DNA of 64,000 nt, from positions 3,382,501 to 3,446,500 of the forward strand of contig NZ_CP129672.1 of NCBI RefSeq assembly GCF_030505195.1, written 5' to 3'. The notes beneath the pieces were generated by a model. That model was not told where the DNA came from. It searched no databases and saw nothing but the letters and a program-made list of their open reading frames with translations. Below, in pieces: positions 24,425 to 33,710 of the stretch. The translations under genes and the position numbers were made by a program. This DNA is from Comamonas testosteroni. GTDB lineage: Bacteria; Pseudomonadota; Gammaproteobacteria; Burkholderiales; Burkholderiaceae_C. Within the stretch, counting starts at the first letter, position 1. Every line of letters begins with the position of its first letter.

Positions 24425-25531
24425 TCAGGCCGTCTTAAGGGCCGCAAGATGGATGATCTGGGGGGGCGATGCCTGTCTCACCATGGCAAACAGATCCTTG
24501 GGGTCGGCGAGCTCCGGCACCAGCTCGATCTGAGACAGCAGGCCCGCGCCTTGCGCCAGACTGTGCATGGTGCGCAGCGCCGAGTAGTCCTCCAGTGCGA
24601 AGCCCACGGAGTCGAACAAGGTGATCTGGGCGGCCGATGTCCGGCCCGGCGCCAGCTTCTGCAGCACGCGCCACAGCTCGGTCACGGCGAAGTCGGCAGG
24701 CATTTGCTGCAGCTCGCCCTCGACGCGCGTTTGCGGCTCGTACTCGACAAAGACCTGTGCACGTTGCAGGGCGCTGGCATCGAACTCTGTCTTGCCGGGG
24801 CAGTCTCCGCCCACTGCATTGATATGCATGCCGGGCTCCAGCAAATGCCCGGGAATGATGGTGGCGTGGGTCTTGTCGGCGGTGACGGTGGTCACGATGT
24901 CCGTGCCGGCCACGGCGTCCCGCACGCTGGTGCAGACGATGGCCGTGGCGCAAAAGTCGGGCAGGAACGGCTGCAGGTTGCGCAGCAGCTTTTGCGAGGC
25001 TGCAGGGTCGATGTCGAACAGGCGCAGCTCGCTCACGCCCAGCAACTCCATGAAGGCCAGCGCCTGAAATTCACTTTGCGAGCCATTGCCTATCAGCGCC
25101 ATGCTGCGGTTGCTGGTGCGCGCCAGATGACGCGCGGCCATGGCGGATGTGGCGGCGGTGCGCAAGGCCGTGGTCAGCGTCAGCTCGCTGACAAAGCGCG
25201 GCATGCCGGTGGCGACATCGGCCAGCGCGCCGAAGGCCATCACAGTGGGCAGTCCCAGGCGCGGATTGTGCGGGTGGCCGTTGACGTATTTGAAGGCGTA
25301 GTCCCGCGCATCGGCCACCGGCATCAGCTCGATCACGCCGCTGGCGGAATGGGCGGCCGTACGCGCGCTTTTGTCGAAGTCCTGCCAGCGGCCGAAGTCG
25401 GCCTCCAGGGCTTGGCTGATCAGGCGCAGCACCTGGGGGATGCCGATGCGCGCTACCAGCCGGGCTGCATCGCTGGCGCTGAGAAAGTCGGTCCGGAATG
25501 GTGTCCGGGCCAGAGCTTGAGGAACAGACAT
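24425..25531 (-). CDS. Ornithine cyclodeaminase
   Basis: NAD-dependent conversion of L-ornithine to L-proline and ammonia, 368 aa, the length of the bacterial enzyme (mu-crystallin superfamily). Visible features are the substrate-site stretch [17 protein letters not shown], the Rossmann segment [18 protein letters not shown] (near residues 140-158) and [14 protein letters not shown] with the catalytic Asp. It is first of an operon with arginase, so arginine is the expected source. The start is the ATG at 25531, which has an AGGAGG-like site upstream. No Lrp-type regulator lies nearby. Confidence 0.92.
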   Translation of the reverse strand: MSVPQALARTPFRTDFLSASDAARLVARIGIPQVLRLISQALEADFGRWQDFDKSARTAAHSASGVIELMPVADARDYAFKYVNGHPHNPRLGLPTVMAFGALADVATGMPRFVSELTLTTALRTAATSAMAARHLARTSNRSMALIGNGSQSEFQALAFMELLGVSELRLFDIDPAASQKLLRNLQPFLPDFCATAIVCTSVRDAVAGTDIVTTVTADKTHATIIPGHLLEPGMHINAVGGDCPGKTEFDASALQRAQVFVEYEPQTRVEGELQQMPADFAVTELWRVLQKLAPGRTSAAQITLFDSVGFALEDYSALRTMHSLAQGAGLLSQIELVPELADPKDLFAMVRQASPPQIIHLAALKTA

Positions 25532-25702
25532 GAGACTTCCTCCTTGACCTCATTTTTGAGGATTTCGGCGCCAAATGCCAGAGAAATGCCTGGGAAATGC
25601 CCAAGAGGTGGACCCATGACCGCGCTGTACGCAGCTCCAGGGCATGGCCCGCATGGGTTTGAGCGCGGGCCTGTCGCCAGCGAAGATGGGACAATATCGG
25701 CC

Positions 25703-26740
25703 ATGACTCAGACCATCACGATTACCCGCCCCGATGACTGGCACCTGCATGTGCGCGATGGCAATGCCATGCGCTGCGTGGTGCCGCACACCGCCCGCCA
25801 GATGGGCCGCGCCATCATCATGCCCAATCTCAAGCCCCCGGTCACCACGGCAGAGATGGCGCAGGACTACCGTGCCCGCATTGTGTCGGCCGTGCCTGCA
25901 GGCAGCCGGTTCCAGCCGCTGATGACGCTGTATCTGACAGACAACCTGGGGCCCGAGGAAATTGTGCGCGCCAAGGCGGCCTGCGTGGTGGCCTGCAAGC
26001 TCTATCCCGCAGGTGCCACGACCAATTCCGACCATGGCGTGACCGATCTGCGCAAGATCTACCCGACGCTGGAGGCCATGCAGCGCGAAGGCCTGGTGCT
26101 GCTGGTGCACGGTGAAGTGACCGATCAGAGCATCGACCTGTTCGACCGCGAGGCCGTGTTCATCGAGCAGCAGCTCAAGCCTCTGCGCCAGGATTTCCCC
26201 GAGCTCAAGATCGGCATGGAGCACGTGACGACCAAGGAAGCCGCCGAGTACGTGGCCGCAGCCGATGATTTCCTGGCAGCGACCATCACGCCCCAGCATC
26301 TGCTGTTCAACCGCAATGCCATCTTCCTGGGCGGCGTGCGCCCGCACTTCTATTGCCTGCCGGTGCTCAAGCGCGAAACCCATCGCCTGGCACTGGTGCA
26401 GGCCGCCACCAGCGGCAGCCGCAAGTTCTTCCTGGGCACGGACAGCGCTCCTCACGCCGCGCACCTGAAGGAAGCCGCCACCGGCTGCGCCGGCTGCTAC
26501 AGTGCTCACGCCGCCATCGAGATGTATGCCGAGGTGTTTGACGGCGTCGGCGCCCTTGACAAGCTCGAAGCCTTTGCCTCCTTCAACGGCGCCGATTTCT
26601 ACGGCCTGCCCCGCAACACCGACACCATCACTCTGGTCAAGGAAAGCTGGACGCCGCCCGTGAGCTTTGAATACGGCGAAGGTGCGCAGCTCAAGCCGCT
26701 GCGCTTTGGCGAAGCCCTGCCCTGGAAGATGCTGGATTAA
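25703..26740 (+). CDS. pyrC: Dihydroorotase (type II)
   Basis: Third step of pyrimidine synthesis: cyclises N-carbamoyl-aspartate to dihydroorotate. 345 aa, typical of the PyrC class. Metal ligands H14 and H16 are in WHLHVRDG, the carboxylated Lys is in [12 protein letters not shown] (near 99), further His residues are in LVHGEV and GMEHVT, and the catalytic Asp is in GTDSAPH. The reading frame stays open about 1.8 kb upstream but that part is antisense to arginase and cyclodeaminase; the ATG at 25703 matches the family N-terminus [14 protein letters not shown]. Divergent from ornithine cyclodeaminase over 171 bp. Confidence 0.96.
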   Translation: MTQTITITRPDDWHLHVRDGNAMRCVVPHTARQMGRAIIMPNLKPPVTTAEMAQDYRARIVSAVPAGSRFQPLMTLYLTDNLGPEEIVRAKAACVVACKLYPAGATTNSDHGVTDLRKIYPTLEAMQREGLVLLVHGEVTDQSIDLFDREAVFIEQQLKPLRQDFPELKIGMEHVTTKEAAEYVAAADDFLAATITPQHLLFNRNAIFLGGVRPHFYCLPVLKRETHRLALVQAATSGSRKFFLGTDSAPHAAHLKEAATGCAGCYSAHAAIEMYAEVFDGVGALDKLEAFASFNGADFYGLPRNTDTITLVKESWTPPVSFEYGEGAQLKPLRFGEALPWKMLD

Positions 26741-26743
26741 AAA

Positions 26744-26832
26744 CAGTAGCTGCAAGCGCCTGTATTCAGATGAATTTAAGGTTTTTTCACTCTGAAATCA
26801 AGAAAGGAGTTGCGCGAGCTGCTCCTTTTTTA
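26744..26832. repeat. Family A intergenic palindromic repeat, copy 3
   Basis: Starts 4 bp after the pyrC stop (AGTAGCTGCAAGCGCC), has the core TTTTTTCACTCTGAAATCA and ends GAGCTGCTCCTTTTTT (to 26832). It lies between two plus-strand genes, pyrC and the NYN gene. The right end resembles the T-tract of a terminator. Copy 5 read on the opposite strand shares CACTCTGAAAT. Confidence 0.6.
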
Positions 26833-26889
26833 ATTTGGCGTTGCGCAAGGCCTCGGTTAGGCTTGGCCAAACAGCGCTCAGGAGATTGC

Positions 26890-27771
26890 ATGCCCAACGA
26901 TGTCCAGCCCAAGATTGCCTTGCTGATCGATGCGGACAACGCGCCCGCAGAGATGATTGACGAGATATTGACCGAGCTGTCCACCTTCGGCCTGATCAAT
27001 ATCCGCCGTGCCTATGGCAACTGGACCAAGGCCGGTCTGCATGGCTGGCAGAGCAAGCTGCTCGAATATGCCGTGCGGCCCATGCAGCAGTTCGATTACT
27101 CCAAGGGCAAAAACGCGACCGACATGGCCATGACGGTGGATGCCATGGAGCTGCTCTATACCGAAAAGCCCGATGCCTTCGGCATCGTCTCCTCGGACGC
27201 CGACTTCACCCCGCTGGTCATGCATTTGCGCGCCAAGGGCGCTGCCGTCTATGGATTCGGTGCGGAGCAGACGCCCAGGGCTTTCGTCAACGCCTGCTCG
27301 CGCTTTCTGTATTTCGATGCGCTCAAGGAGCTGGGCGACGGCATTGTCAGCCGCAGCGAACGCCGTGAGGCTCTGGAGGCCGATGCAGTGCCACGTGCAG
27401 TGCCTGCGGCAAGCCAGCCGCAGGGATCGAGCCCCAACGCCGGCAATGGCCGGGTGGCTGGCGGCACCGGTGTGGCCGCACCCGCCTGCACCACGCTGCG
27501 CGTGCCTTCGCACATGCTCAAGGAAGACCGGCAACTCATCGCCATGCTGCGCGATGCCGTCAAGGCCACCCAGGACGAGGCCGGCTGGGCGCGTGTGGCT
27601 GCGGTGGGAACGCATATCGGCAACAAGCTGTCGTTTGATGCACGCAACTATGGCTATGCCTCGCTGACCAAGCTCATGGCCGCGACCCAGGTGTTCGAGC
27701 TGCGCGACGAAGGCACGGCCCGCGTGGCGGTGCGCGATCTGCGTGGGCATCAGGATGAGGTGCTGCCTTGA
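26890..27771 (+). CDS. NYN-domain (LabA/DUF88-like) protein with C-terminal LOTUS-like region
   Basis: 293 aa. The N-terminal NYN/PIN-like nuclease fold has the conserved acidic positions in LLIDADNAP (residues 13-21), the KGKNATDMAMTVDAME helix and the SSDADFTPLV motif near 104-113. These four Asp are expected to bind metal, suggesting an RNase. After a low-complexity linker (about 175-205) comes a C-terminal helical part (near 215-285) resembling OST-HTH/LOTUS RNA-binding domains, as in other bacterial LabA-type proteins. The ATG follows CAGGAG; an earlier in-frame ATG lies inside the repeat and is rejected. The last base overlaps the DUF3025 start (TGATG). Confidence 0.85.
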   Translation: MPNDVQPKIALLIDADNAPAEMIDEILTELSTFGLINIRRAYGNWTKAGLHGWQSKLLEYAVRPMQQFDYSKGKNATDMAMTVDAMELLYTEKPDAFGIVSSDADFTPLVMHLRAKGAAVYGFGAEQTPRAFVNACSRFLYFDALKELGDGIVSRSERREALEADAVPRAVPAASQPQGSSPNAGNGRVAGGTGVAAPACTTLRVPSHMLKEDRQLIAMLRDAVKATQDEAGWARVAAVGTHIGNKLSFDARNYGYASLTKLMAATQVFELRDEGTARVAVRDLRGHQDEVLP

Positions 27772-28604
27772 TGCAGCCAGCCGCAATGCAGTCAGCGGAT
27801 TGGGCCATTGACTGGCAGGCGCCCTGGCTGGCCTCGCTGCAGGTGCTGGGCCGCCAGGTGCATGACCGGGTGCAGGGCGGTGCCGGCGTGGCCCGGGCCT
27901 TGCAGGAGGTGGCTGCCGCTCACGGACTGCTGCCGGGCTGGCAGTTCGTCGATCAGCTGCAGCTGCCTGCCGGTCAGGCCTATGAGGCATTTATCCACAG
28001 CCAGCGCAGCATTCCCACGCGCGACAATCTGCACGACTTCTTCAACGGCCTGATCTGGCTGCACTGGCCGCTGCTCAAGCAGCGGCTCAACGCGCTGCAG
28101 GCGGCCGAGATCGCGCGCCAGGGAGTGGGGGCGCAGCGCGGGCGATTGCGCGACTCGATCACGGTGCTGGACGAAAACGGCGGCCTGCTGCTGGCACCTC
28201 AGGCCCTGTGCGATGCGCTGCGCGACAAGCGCTGGCAGGAGCTGTTTGTGGCCAGGCGTGCGCTATGGCAGCAGGCGCGCTTGCTTCCCATAGGCCATGC
28301 CCTGCTGGAAAAGCTGGTCCAGCCGCGCAAGGCCATCACCGCACATGTGATCTGCGTGCCGCTGGAGCAGGCGCCGCGCCTGGCATCGCTGGCCGAAGCC
28401 GATGGCTGGCTGGACGATCAGTTGCGGACCCAGTCTTGCAATCTGGCCAGCAAGCCCTATCTACCAATTCCCATATTAGGAATCCCGGACTGGTGCCTGC
28501 AAAACCAGAACTTTTCCTTCTATGATGACTCTCTAGTTTTCCGAGCCCCACGTACCGCACAAACAACACAACAACGGGTACCGCCAGAAAGAGAGCTGGC
28601 TTGA
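27771..28604 (+). CDS. DUF3025 family protein
   Basis: 277 aa, soluble, no signal peptide. It has the family pattern [20 protein letters not shown] (near residues 80-100) and a C-terminal [15 protein letters not shown] motif. The function of DUF3025 is unknown. The ATG at 27771 shares one base with the NYN stop codon, so the two proteins are translationally coupled and may act together; a TTG three bases earlier is not preferred. htpX follows 73 bp later. Confidence 0.82.
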   Translation: MQPAAMQSADWAIDWQAPWLASLQVLGRQVHDRVQGGAGVARALQEVAAAHGLLPGWQFVDQLQLPAGQAYEAFIHSQRSIPTRDNLHDFFNGLIWLHWPLLKQRLNALQAAEIARQGVGAQRGRLRDSITVLDENGGLLLAPQALCDALRDKRWQELFVARRALWQQARLLPIGHALLEKLVQPRKAITAHVICVPLEQAPRLASLAEADGWLDDQLRTQSCNLASKPYLPIPILGIPDWCLQNQNFSFYDDSLVFRAPRTAQTTQQRVPPERELA

Positions 28605-28677
28605 TGAGCATTCGTCCTGCACAGGCGGTGCCTCAGGGGTTCTGGTCATTTTGTCCCCTGTGTGGAGTACACCCTCG

Positions 28678-29550
28678 ATGAAACGTATTGCCTTATTTTT
28701 ATTGACCAATATCGCCGTGGTGGCGGTATTGGGCATCGTCGCCAGCTTGCTGGGCGTCAACCGCTACCTCACTGCCAACGGCCTCAATCTGGGCGCCCTG
28801 CTGGGTTTTGCCTTCATCATGGGCTTTGGCGGCGCCATCATCTCGCTGCTGATCTCCAAACCCATGGCCAAGTGGACGTCGGGCGTGCAGGTCATCAACG
28901 AGCCGCGCAACGCCGATGAGGCCTGGATCGTCAACACCGTGCGCGGCTTTGCCGAGAAGGCCGGCATCGGCATGCCCGAGGTCGGCATCTATGAGGGCGA
29001 GCCCAACGCCTTTGCGACCGGCGCTTTCAAGAACTCGGCCCTGGTGGCCGTGTCCACCGGTCTGCTGGAAGGCATGACGCGTGAAGAGGTCGAGGCCGTG
29101 ATCGGTCACGAAGTGGCCCACATCGCCAATGGCGACATGGTGACCATGACGCTGATCCAGGGCGTGATGAACACCTTTGTGGTCTTCCTCTCGCGCGTGA
29201 TCGGCTATGCGGTCGACTCCTTCCTGCGCCGCAACGACGAGCAAAGCTCGGGCCCCGGCATCGGCTACATGATCACCACCGTGGTGCTGGATATCTTGCT
29301 GGGCTTTGTCGCCGCCATGATCGTGGCCTGGTTCTCGCGCCAGCGCGAGTTCCGCGCCGACGCGGGTGCCGCACAGCTCATGGGTCGCAAGCAGCCCATG
29401 ATGAATGCGTTGGCCCGTCTGGGCGGCATGCATCCGGGCGAGCTGCCCAAGAGCGTGGCGGCCATGGGCATTGCCGGCGGCATCGGCCAGCTGTTCTCGA
29501 CCCACCCGCCCATCGAGCAGCGCATTGCTGCACTGCAAAACGCCCGTTAA
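28678..29550 (+). CDS. htpX: HtpX membrane-bound zinc metalloprotease
   Basis: Inner-membrane M48 protease that degrades damaged membrane proteins, 290 aa. It has two N-terminal transmembrane helices (residues 4-25 and 38-60), the catalytic motif H144-E-V-A-H148, further helices near 155-175 and 190-215, and the third zinc ligand in [11 protein letters not shown] (near 222). Length matches E. coli HtpX (293 aa). The ATG at 28678 gives the standard start [11 protein letters not shown]. Related genes are often under envelope or heat stress control; no clear sigma-32 promoter was recognised here. A terminator follows at 29599. Confidence 0.96.
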   Translation: MKRIALFLLTNIAVVAVLGIVASLLGVNRYLTANGLNLGALLGFAFIMGFGGAIISLLISKPMAKWTSGVQVINEPRNADEAWIVNTVRGFAEKAGIGMPEVGIYEGEPNAFATGAFKNSALVAVSTGLLEGMTREEVEAVIGHEVAHIANGDMVTMTLIQGVMNTFVVFLSRVIGYAVDSFLRRNDEQSSGPGIGYMITTVVLDILLGFVAAMIVAWFSRQREFRADAGAAQLMGRKQPMMNALARLGGMHPGELPKSVAAMGIAGGIGQLFSTHPPIEQRIAALQNAR

Positions 29551-29598
29551 GCGTACACATGTGTAAACGGCCGTAGCCGGTCTTTACCGCTGCTTCAC

Positions 29599-29630
29599 AA
29601 GCCCCTGTCAACAGCTGGCAGGGGCTTTTG
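29599..29630 (+). terminator. Terminator after htpX
   Basis: AAGCCCCTGTCA-ACAGC-TGGCAGGGGCTT followed by TT, 48 bp after the htpX stop. Long GC-rich stem with a short T-run. Confidence 0.85.
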
Positions 29631-29674
29631 CGTTGTAAGAGCATATACATGTCCCCGGACTTTCAGGAGTTGTG

Positions 29675-30052
29675 ATGTCCTTCATCTCTCAAACCATGAC
29701 CCGCCGCCTGCTGCCGGCCCTGCTGCTGGGCGGCTCGGCTGCCCTGCTTGCGGGCTGTGTGGTGGCCCCGGCCTATCCGGCTTATCCGGCGTATGGATCC
29801 GAGGTGGTCGCGGGCGACGTCTATGCACCCATGGCCCCGCCGCCCCTGATCAACGAGGTGATCCCGGTGGCTCCCTCACCGGCCTATGTCTGGATTGGCG
29901 GCGCCTGGGGCTGGGGCGGCGGACGCTACAACTGGCGTCCCGGTCGCTGGGCCATGCCGCCGCGCCCCGGCTACGGCTGGCATGAAGGGGGCTGGAACCA
30001 TGGCCCCGGCGGCTGGCATCATGGCGGTGGCCGTTGGGGACCGCGCCGCTGA
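29675..30052 (+). CDS. WxxGxW-repeat lipoprotein
   Basis: Predicted lipoprotein of 125 aa. The signal peptide ends at the lipobox LLAGC (C28). The mature part starts with proline/tyrosine repeats (APAYPAYPAYG) and ends in a Trp/Gly/His-rich region with WIGGAWGWGGGRYNW and further WxxGxW-type units, like the BcpO-related WXXGXW proteins of Betaproteobacteria. His/Trp-rich surface loops are visible (GWHEGGWNHG, GGWHHGGG). The ribosome site CAGGAG precedes the ATG; a GTG lies 3 bp earlier. Function unknown; an envelope or surface-associated role is inferred from the lipobox. Confidence 0.78.
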   Translation: MSFISQTMTRRLLPALLLGGSAALLAGCVVAPAYPAYPAYGSEVVAGDVYAPMAPPPLINEVIPVAPSPAYVWIGGAWGWGGGRYNWRPGRWAMPPRPGYGWHEGGWNHGPGGWHHGGGRWGPRR

Positions 30053-30138
30053 GGGCGTCCGCTAGGTGACAAGAGGTGGCACTGGCCCGCTAGGCGGTCC
30101 GTGCCAGCGTCGCTAGAGTCGGGTGCAGGAGGTTTGCC

Positions 30139-30933
30139 GTGAATCCTGCTCTTGTCACCCGCCGCGAAGGCGCTGTTCTCGTTCTCTCCAACAACAACCA
30201 GGCCGCGCGCAATGCGCTGTCGCCCGAGTATTACCACGCGGTCATGCAAGCGCTGCGTGGGGCCGGCACCGATGCCTCGGTGGCCGCCGTGATCCTCACG
30301 GGCGAGGGCGGTCATTTCTGCGCTGGCGGCGATCTGAACCAGCTGGCGACGCGGCGCGAGATGCCGCTGGCCGAACGCCGTCTCAGGCTTGAGGATCTCA
30401 ACCATCTGATGCGTGCCATACGCGACTGCCCCAAGCCCGTGATCGCGGCGGTGGAGGGCGCTGCTGCGGGTGCGGGCCTGTCTCTGGCCATGGCTTGCGA
30501 CATGCTGGTGGCGGCAAGGTCGGCGGTTTTCTCGGTGGCCTATGTGAAGGTCGGCCTCACCCCCGACGGTGGGGCGACGTCGTTTCTGGCCGAGTTCATG
30601 TCCCGCCAGTTGCTGACCGAGCTTTGCCTGACGGGCGAGCGCATCAGCGGCGAGCGCATGCATGCGTATGGCTGTATCAACCGTTTGACGGAGCCGGGCC
30701 AGGCCTTGGCCCAAGCGCTGGAGCTGGCCCGGCAACTGGCCCAGGGGCCGGAGGTGGCGACTGCGCGTATCAAGGCACTGTGCCGGGTGGCCCACCGCCA
30801 CAGCCTGGAGCAGCAGCTGGCGCTGGAGGCCGACCATATGGTCGAGGCCCAGGGCAGCGAGGAGTCCCGCGAAGGCATTGCGGCCTTTCTGGAAAAGCGT
30901 GCGCCCGACTTTGCCAGGCTGCGCGGAGCCTGA
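30139..30933 (+). CDS. Enoyl-CoA hydratase/isomerase family protein
   Basis: Crotonase-fold enzyme, 264 aa. The oxyanion-hole motif GHFCAGGDLNQLA is near residues 55-67, and AAVEGAAAGAGLSLAMACDM near 100-119 forms the CoA site. The residue at the usual first catalytic Glu position is Ser (GAGLSLAMA rather than GAGxELA), so hydratase activity is uncertain and isomerase or another crotonase reaction is possible. The start is GTG with AGGAGG upstream. Not obviously in an operon; a convergent gene follows 18 bp downstream. Confidence 0.85.
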   Translation: MNPALVTRREGAVLVLSNNNQAARNALSPEYYHAVMQALRGAGTDASVAAVILTGEGGHFCAGGDLNQLATRREMPLAERRLRLEDLNHLMRAIRDCPKPVIAAVEGAAAGAGLSLAMACDMLVAARSAVFSVAYVKVGLTPDGGATSFLAEFMSRQLLTELCLTGERISGERMHAYGCINRLTEPGQALAQALELARQLAQGPEVATARIKALCRVAHRHSLEQQLALEADHMVEAQGSEESREGIAAFLEKRAPDFARLRGA

Positions 30934-30951
30934 CAGGTCGTTCCCAGCGGC

Positions 30952-31527
30952 TTAGCGAACCGTGTAGTTGAGCTGGAACATCACGCCAGCATTGCCCAGC
31001 ACATTGATCTGGGCTCCCCAGTTGCGGTTGAAGTCATAGCCCACGGCCGGAATGGCCGTGATGCCCCAGCCATGCCGGTTGTTGAACGGGATCTTCTTGT
31101 TGTACGGAAACTTGTAGCCGTGAATTATGCCGCCCGTGACCTTGAAGAACAGGCCCGGTGTGCTGTCAAACGGCCTGAAGCGCCAGCCGTAATAGGCGTA
31201 CTGGCTGGGCTGACCGAATGAATTCCTGAAATAGGCAAAGCCTGCGATATGGCGTTCGTCCAGCTCCTTCTCGGCCTGGATCAGCCAGACATAGGCATGC
31301 TTTTGTTCATCGGGCTCGAAATCGTTTTCCTTTTTGGCATCGGAGAAATGCCAGTCCAGGGGGGCGTAGCCAAACATCCAGCCCGACAGCGCAGAGGGCT
31401 TGTCCACGGCAGTGTCTGCCGCAGCAGCGGAGTCACTGGTTTGTGCGCCGGCACTGGCGGCAGCCAGCCAGCAGGCCAGTCCCAGGGTTGCAAAAGCAGG
31501 TGCGAGTCGCAAAGGCAGAGGTTTCAT
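30952..31527 (-). CDS. Exported small outer-membrane beta-barrel-like protein
   Basis: 191 aa with a signal peptide (residues 1-28, ending ASAGAQ) and alternating hydrophobic/aromatic strands to the end (WHFSDAKKEN, FAYFRNSFGQPSQYAYYGW, INVLGNAGVMFQLNYTVR), suggesting an eight-stranded barrel of PagP-like size. Related Burkholderiales proteins are sometimes labelled as sn-glycerol-3-phosphate transporters, but nothing here supports that. PagP catalytic residues were not identified. Convergent with the crotonase gene at 30139 and upstream-facing towards 31706; monocistronic. Function unknown. Confidence 0.7.
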   Translation of the reverse strand: MKPLPLRLAPAFATLGLACWLAAASAGAQTSDSAAAADTAVDKPSALSGWMFGYAPLDWHFSDAKKENDFEPDEQKHAYVWLIQAEKELDERHIAGFAYFRNSFGQPSQYAYYGWRFRPFDSTPGLFFKVTGGIIHGYKFPYNKKIPFNNRHGWGITAIPAVGYDFNRNWGAQINVLGNAGVMFQLNYTVR

Positions 31528-31705
31528 GGTGACGCTTGGCGTGCGATGAAGCCCTCAGCGTACCGATGCTCAGCCTGGCGCACTGTCAGTCAGCGTCCAA
31601 AAACCTGTAGAGCCATGCCGTCAGGTATGGAAGAGCACCCATCAAAGGCAGCCAGCAGCAGGTCTGGCAGCCTGGGAGTGGGTGCAGTGAGGCTGTCTGC
31701 TTCGC

Positions 31706-33490
31706 TTACAGAGCGCCGCCCGAGCCGCGCGCGCCCGAGGAGGGGACTTCGACTCCGAGAATCGCAGCCGCCACGGCTTCGCCGACCTTGATGCCGTCCA
31801 CACCGGCCGACAGAATGCCGCCCGCGTAGCTGGCACCTTCACCGGCAGGGTACAGACCACGCGTGTTGTCGCTCTGGAAGTCGGCGCCGCGGCCGATCTT
31901 GACGGGGGACGAGGTGCGGGTTTCCACACCGGTCAGCACGGCATCCTTCATGTCGTAGCCGCGAATCTTCTTGCCGAAGGCGGGCAGGGCTTCGCGCATG
32001 GCCTCGATCGCATACGTAGGCAGGGCCTGGTGCAGATCGCCGAGGCTGATGCCGGGCTTGTAGGAGGGCTGAACTTCGCCTATCGCGCTGGAGGGCTTGC
32101 CGGCCACAAAGTCGCCCACGAGCTGGCCGGGCGCGCTGTAGTTCTGGCCGCCGAGCACATAGGCTTTGGACTCCAGCTGGCGCTGCAGCACAATGCCAGA
32201 GAGCGGGTGATGCTCGCCTTTTTGCAGCTTTTCGACGCCAAAGGTCTTGCCGTCGAAGGCCCAGGCAAAGCTCTCGGCGTCCTGCGGGTAGTCCTCAGGG
32301 CTGATGGCGCAGACCATGCCGGCATTGGCATTGCGCTCGGCGCGCGAATACTGGCTCATGCCGTTGGTGACTACGCGCCCGGGTTCGCTGGTCGCGGCCA
32401 CCACGGTGCCGCCAGGGCACATGCAAAAGCTATAGACGGCGCGGCCGTTTTTGGCATGGTGCACCAGCTTGTAGTCGGCAGCGCCCAGCAGCGGATGGCC
32501 GGCATCCTTGCCCCAGCGGGCGCGGTCGATCACGCTTTGCGGATGCTCGATGCGAAAGCCCACGGAGAAGGGCTTGGCCTCCATGGCCACGCCGCGCTCG
32601 TAGAACATGGCAAAAGTGTCGCGCGAGCTGTGGCCCAGAGCCATCACGGCGTGATGGGTGGGCAGTGCATAGCTTTGGCCCGTGGCCTGGTCGAGCACCT
32701 GCAGCCCGACCAACTGGCGCTGGCCGTCGACTTCTTCGATCTGTACATCGGTCACGCGCTGCTCGAAGCGGATTTCGCCGCCCAGGCGCACGATTTCCTC
32801 GCGAATGCCTTCGACCAGCTTGACCAGCTTGAAAGTGCCGATGTGGGGGTGAGCCGCATAGAGAATTTCGGGCGGCGCACCATAGGTCACGAACTCGGTC
32901 AGCACCTTTCGGCCCAGATGGCGCGGGTCCTTGATCTGGCTGTAGAGCTTGCCGTCGGAGAAGGTGCCGGCACCGCCTTCGCCGTACTGCACATTGGACT
33001 CGGGCGTCAGCTCGCGCTTGCGCCACAGGCGCCAGGTGTCCTTGGTGCGCTCGCGCACGGTCTTGCCGCGCTCCAGCACGATGGGCTTGAAGCCCATCTG
33101 GGCCAGCACCAGTCCGGCAAACATGCCGCAGGGGCCAAAGCCCACGACCACGGGGCGCTCGTCCAGATCCGCCGGGGCCTGGCCCACGGGCTTCCAGCTC
33201 ATGTCGGGCGTGGGATTGACATGCGGATGGTCGGCAAACTGCGTCAGCAGCGCGGCCTCCTGGCTTTCGTCGGCCAGCGTGATGTCGACGATGTAGACGG
33301 CCAGCAGTTCCGCCTTGCGCGCATCGAAGCTGCGCTTGTGCACATGCACATTGGCAATGGCGTCGGCCGCAAGGCCCAGACGCTCGGCCGCGAGCTGGGT
33401 GAGCTTGTCCGTGGGCTGGTATTCGGTGTGGTTCTCGGGGTGGTATTCAACCGCCGAGAGAGGGAGTTTGAGTTCTGCGATCCGGATCAT
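31706..33490 (-). CDS. FAD-dependent oxidoreductase, COG2509-like flavoprotein
   Basis: 594 aa cytoplasmic flavoprotein. An N-terminal extension of about 110 residues (HVHKRSFDARK near 50) precedes the dinucleotide-binding site VVVGFGPCGMFAGLVLAQMG near residues 115-134. A FAD-site motif EGGAGTFSDGKLYSQIKD occurs near 170-187, and GLYPAGEGASYAGGI near the C-terminus is the second FAD-contact motif. This arrangement is typical of the uncharacterised NAD/FAD-dehydrogenase group (COG2509); substrate unknown. Single gene, start at the first ATG of the family N-terminus. Repeat copy 4 lies between it and dctM downstream of the TRAP operon. Confidence 0.85.
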   Translation of the reverse strand: MIRIAELKLPLSAVEYHPENHTEYQPTDKLTQLAAERLGLAADAIANVHVHKRSFDARKAELLAVYIVDITLADESQEAALLTQFADHPHVNPTPDMSWKPVGQAPADLDERPVVVGFGPCGMFAGLVLAQMGFKPIVLERGKTVRERTKDTWRLWRKRELTPESNVQYGEGGAGTFSDGKLYSQIKDPRHLGRKVLTEFVTYGAPPEILYAAHPHIGTFKLVKLVEGIREEIVRLGGEIRFEQRVTDVQIEEVDGQRQLVGLQVLDQATGQSYALPTHHAVMALGHSSRDTFAMFYERGVAMEAKPFSVGFRIEHPQSVIDRARWGKDAGHPLLGAADYKLVHHAKNGRAVYSFCMCPGGTVVAATSEPGRVVTNGMSQYSRAERNANAGMVCAISPEDYPQDAESFAWAFDGKTFGVEKLQKGEHHPLSGIVLQRQLESKAYVLGGQNYSAPGQLVGDFVAGKPSSAIGEVQPSYKPGISLGDLHQALPTYAIEAMREALPAFGKKIRGYDMKDAVLTGVETRTSSPVKIGRGADFQSDNTRGLYPAGEGASYAGGILSAGVDGIKVGEAVAAAILGVEVPSSGARGSGGAL

Positions 33491-33591
33491 GGCTTGTACC
33501 TATCAAGCAAGGGTCTGGATGGTACGGCAAAGACCTGATGACTGCGCGACAAGGCCGTGGTGACCTCGACCTTTGTTGTGCTTATCGATTC

Positions 33592-33690
33592 TAAAAATAT
33601 AGCTGCTTGCGCTTGATGTATCTCATTTTTTCACATCTATGAGCACGAAGTTGATGTGTAACAAGAGCGGCAAGCTATGCATTTAATAGT
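33592..33690. repeat. Family A intergenic palindromic repeat, copy 4
   Basis: Left arm ATAGCTGCTTGCGCTTGATG (33599-33618) and right arm CAAGAGCGGCAAGCTAT (33662-33678), with a TTTTTTCAC core shared with copy 3. It lies just downstream of the enlarged dctM gene on the minus strand, in the 220-bp gap before the flavoprotein gene. Confidence 0.65.
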
Positions 33691-33710
33691 GATGTGCTGC
33701 TGGCCTTTTG

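Noticed and set aside
23918..25702. About 1.8-kb upstream extension of the pyrC frame
   Set aside because: It runs antisense through arginase and cyclodeaminase; dihydroorotase starts at the family-typical ATG at 25703.
26770..26889. N-terminal extension of the NYN protein
   Set aside because: The extra codons lie inside repeat family A; the start with CAGGAG at 26890 is better.
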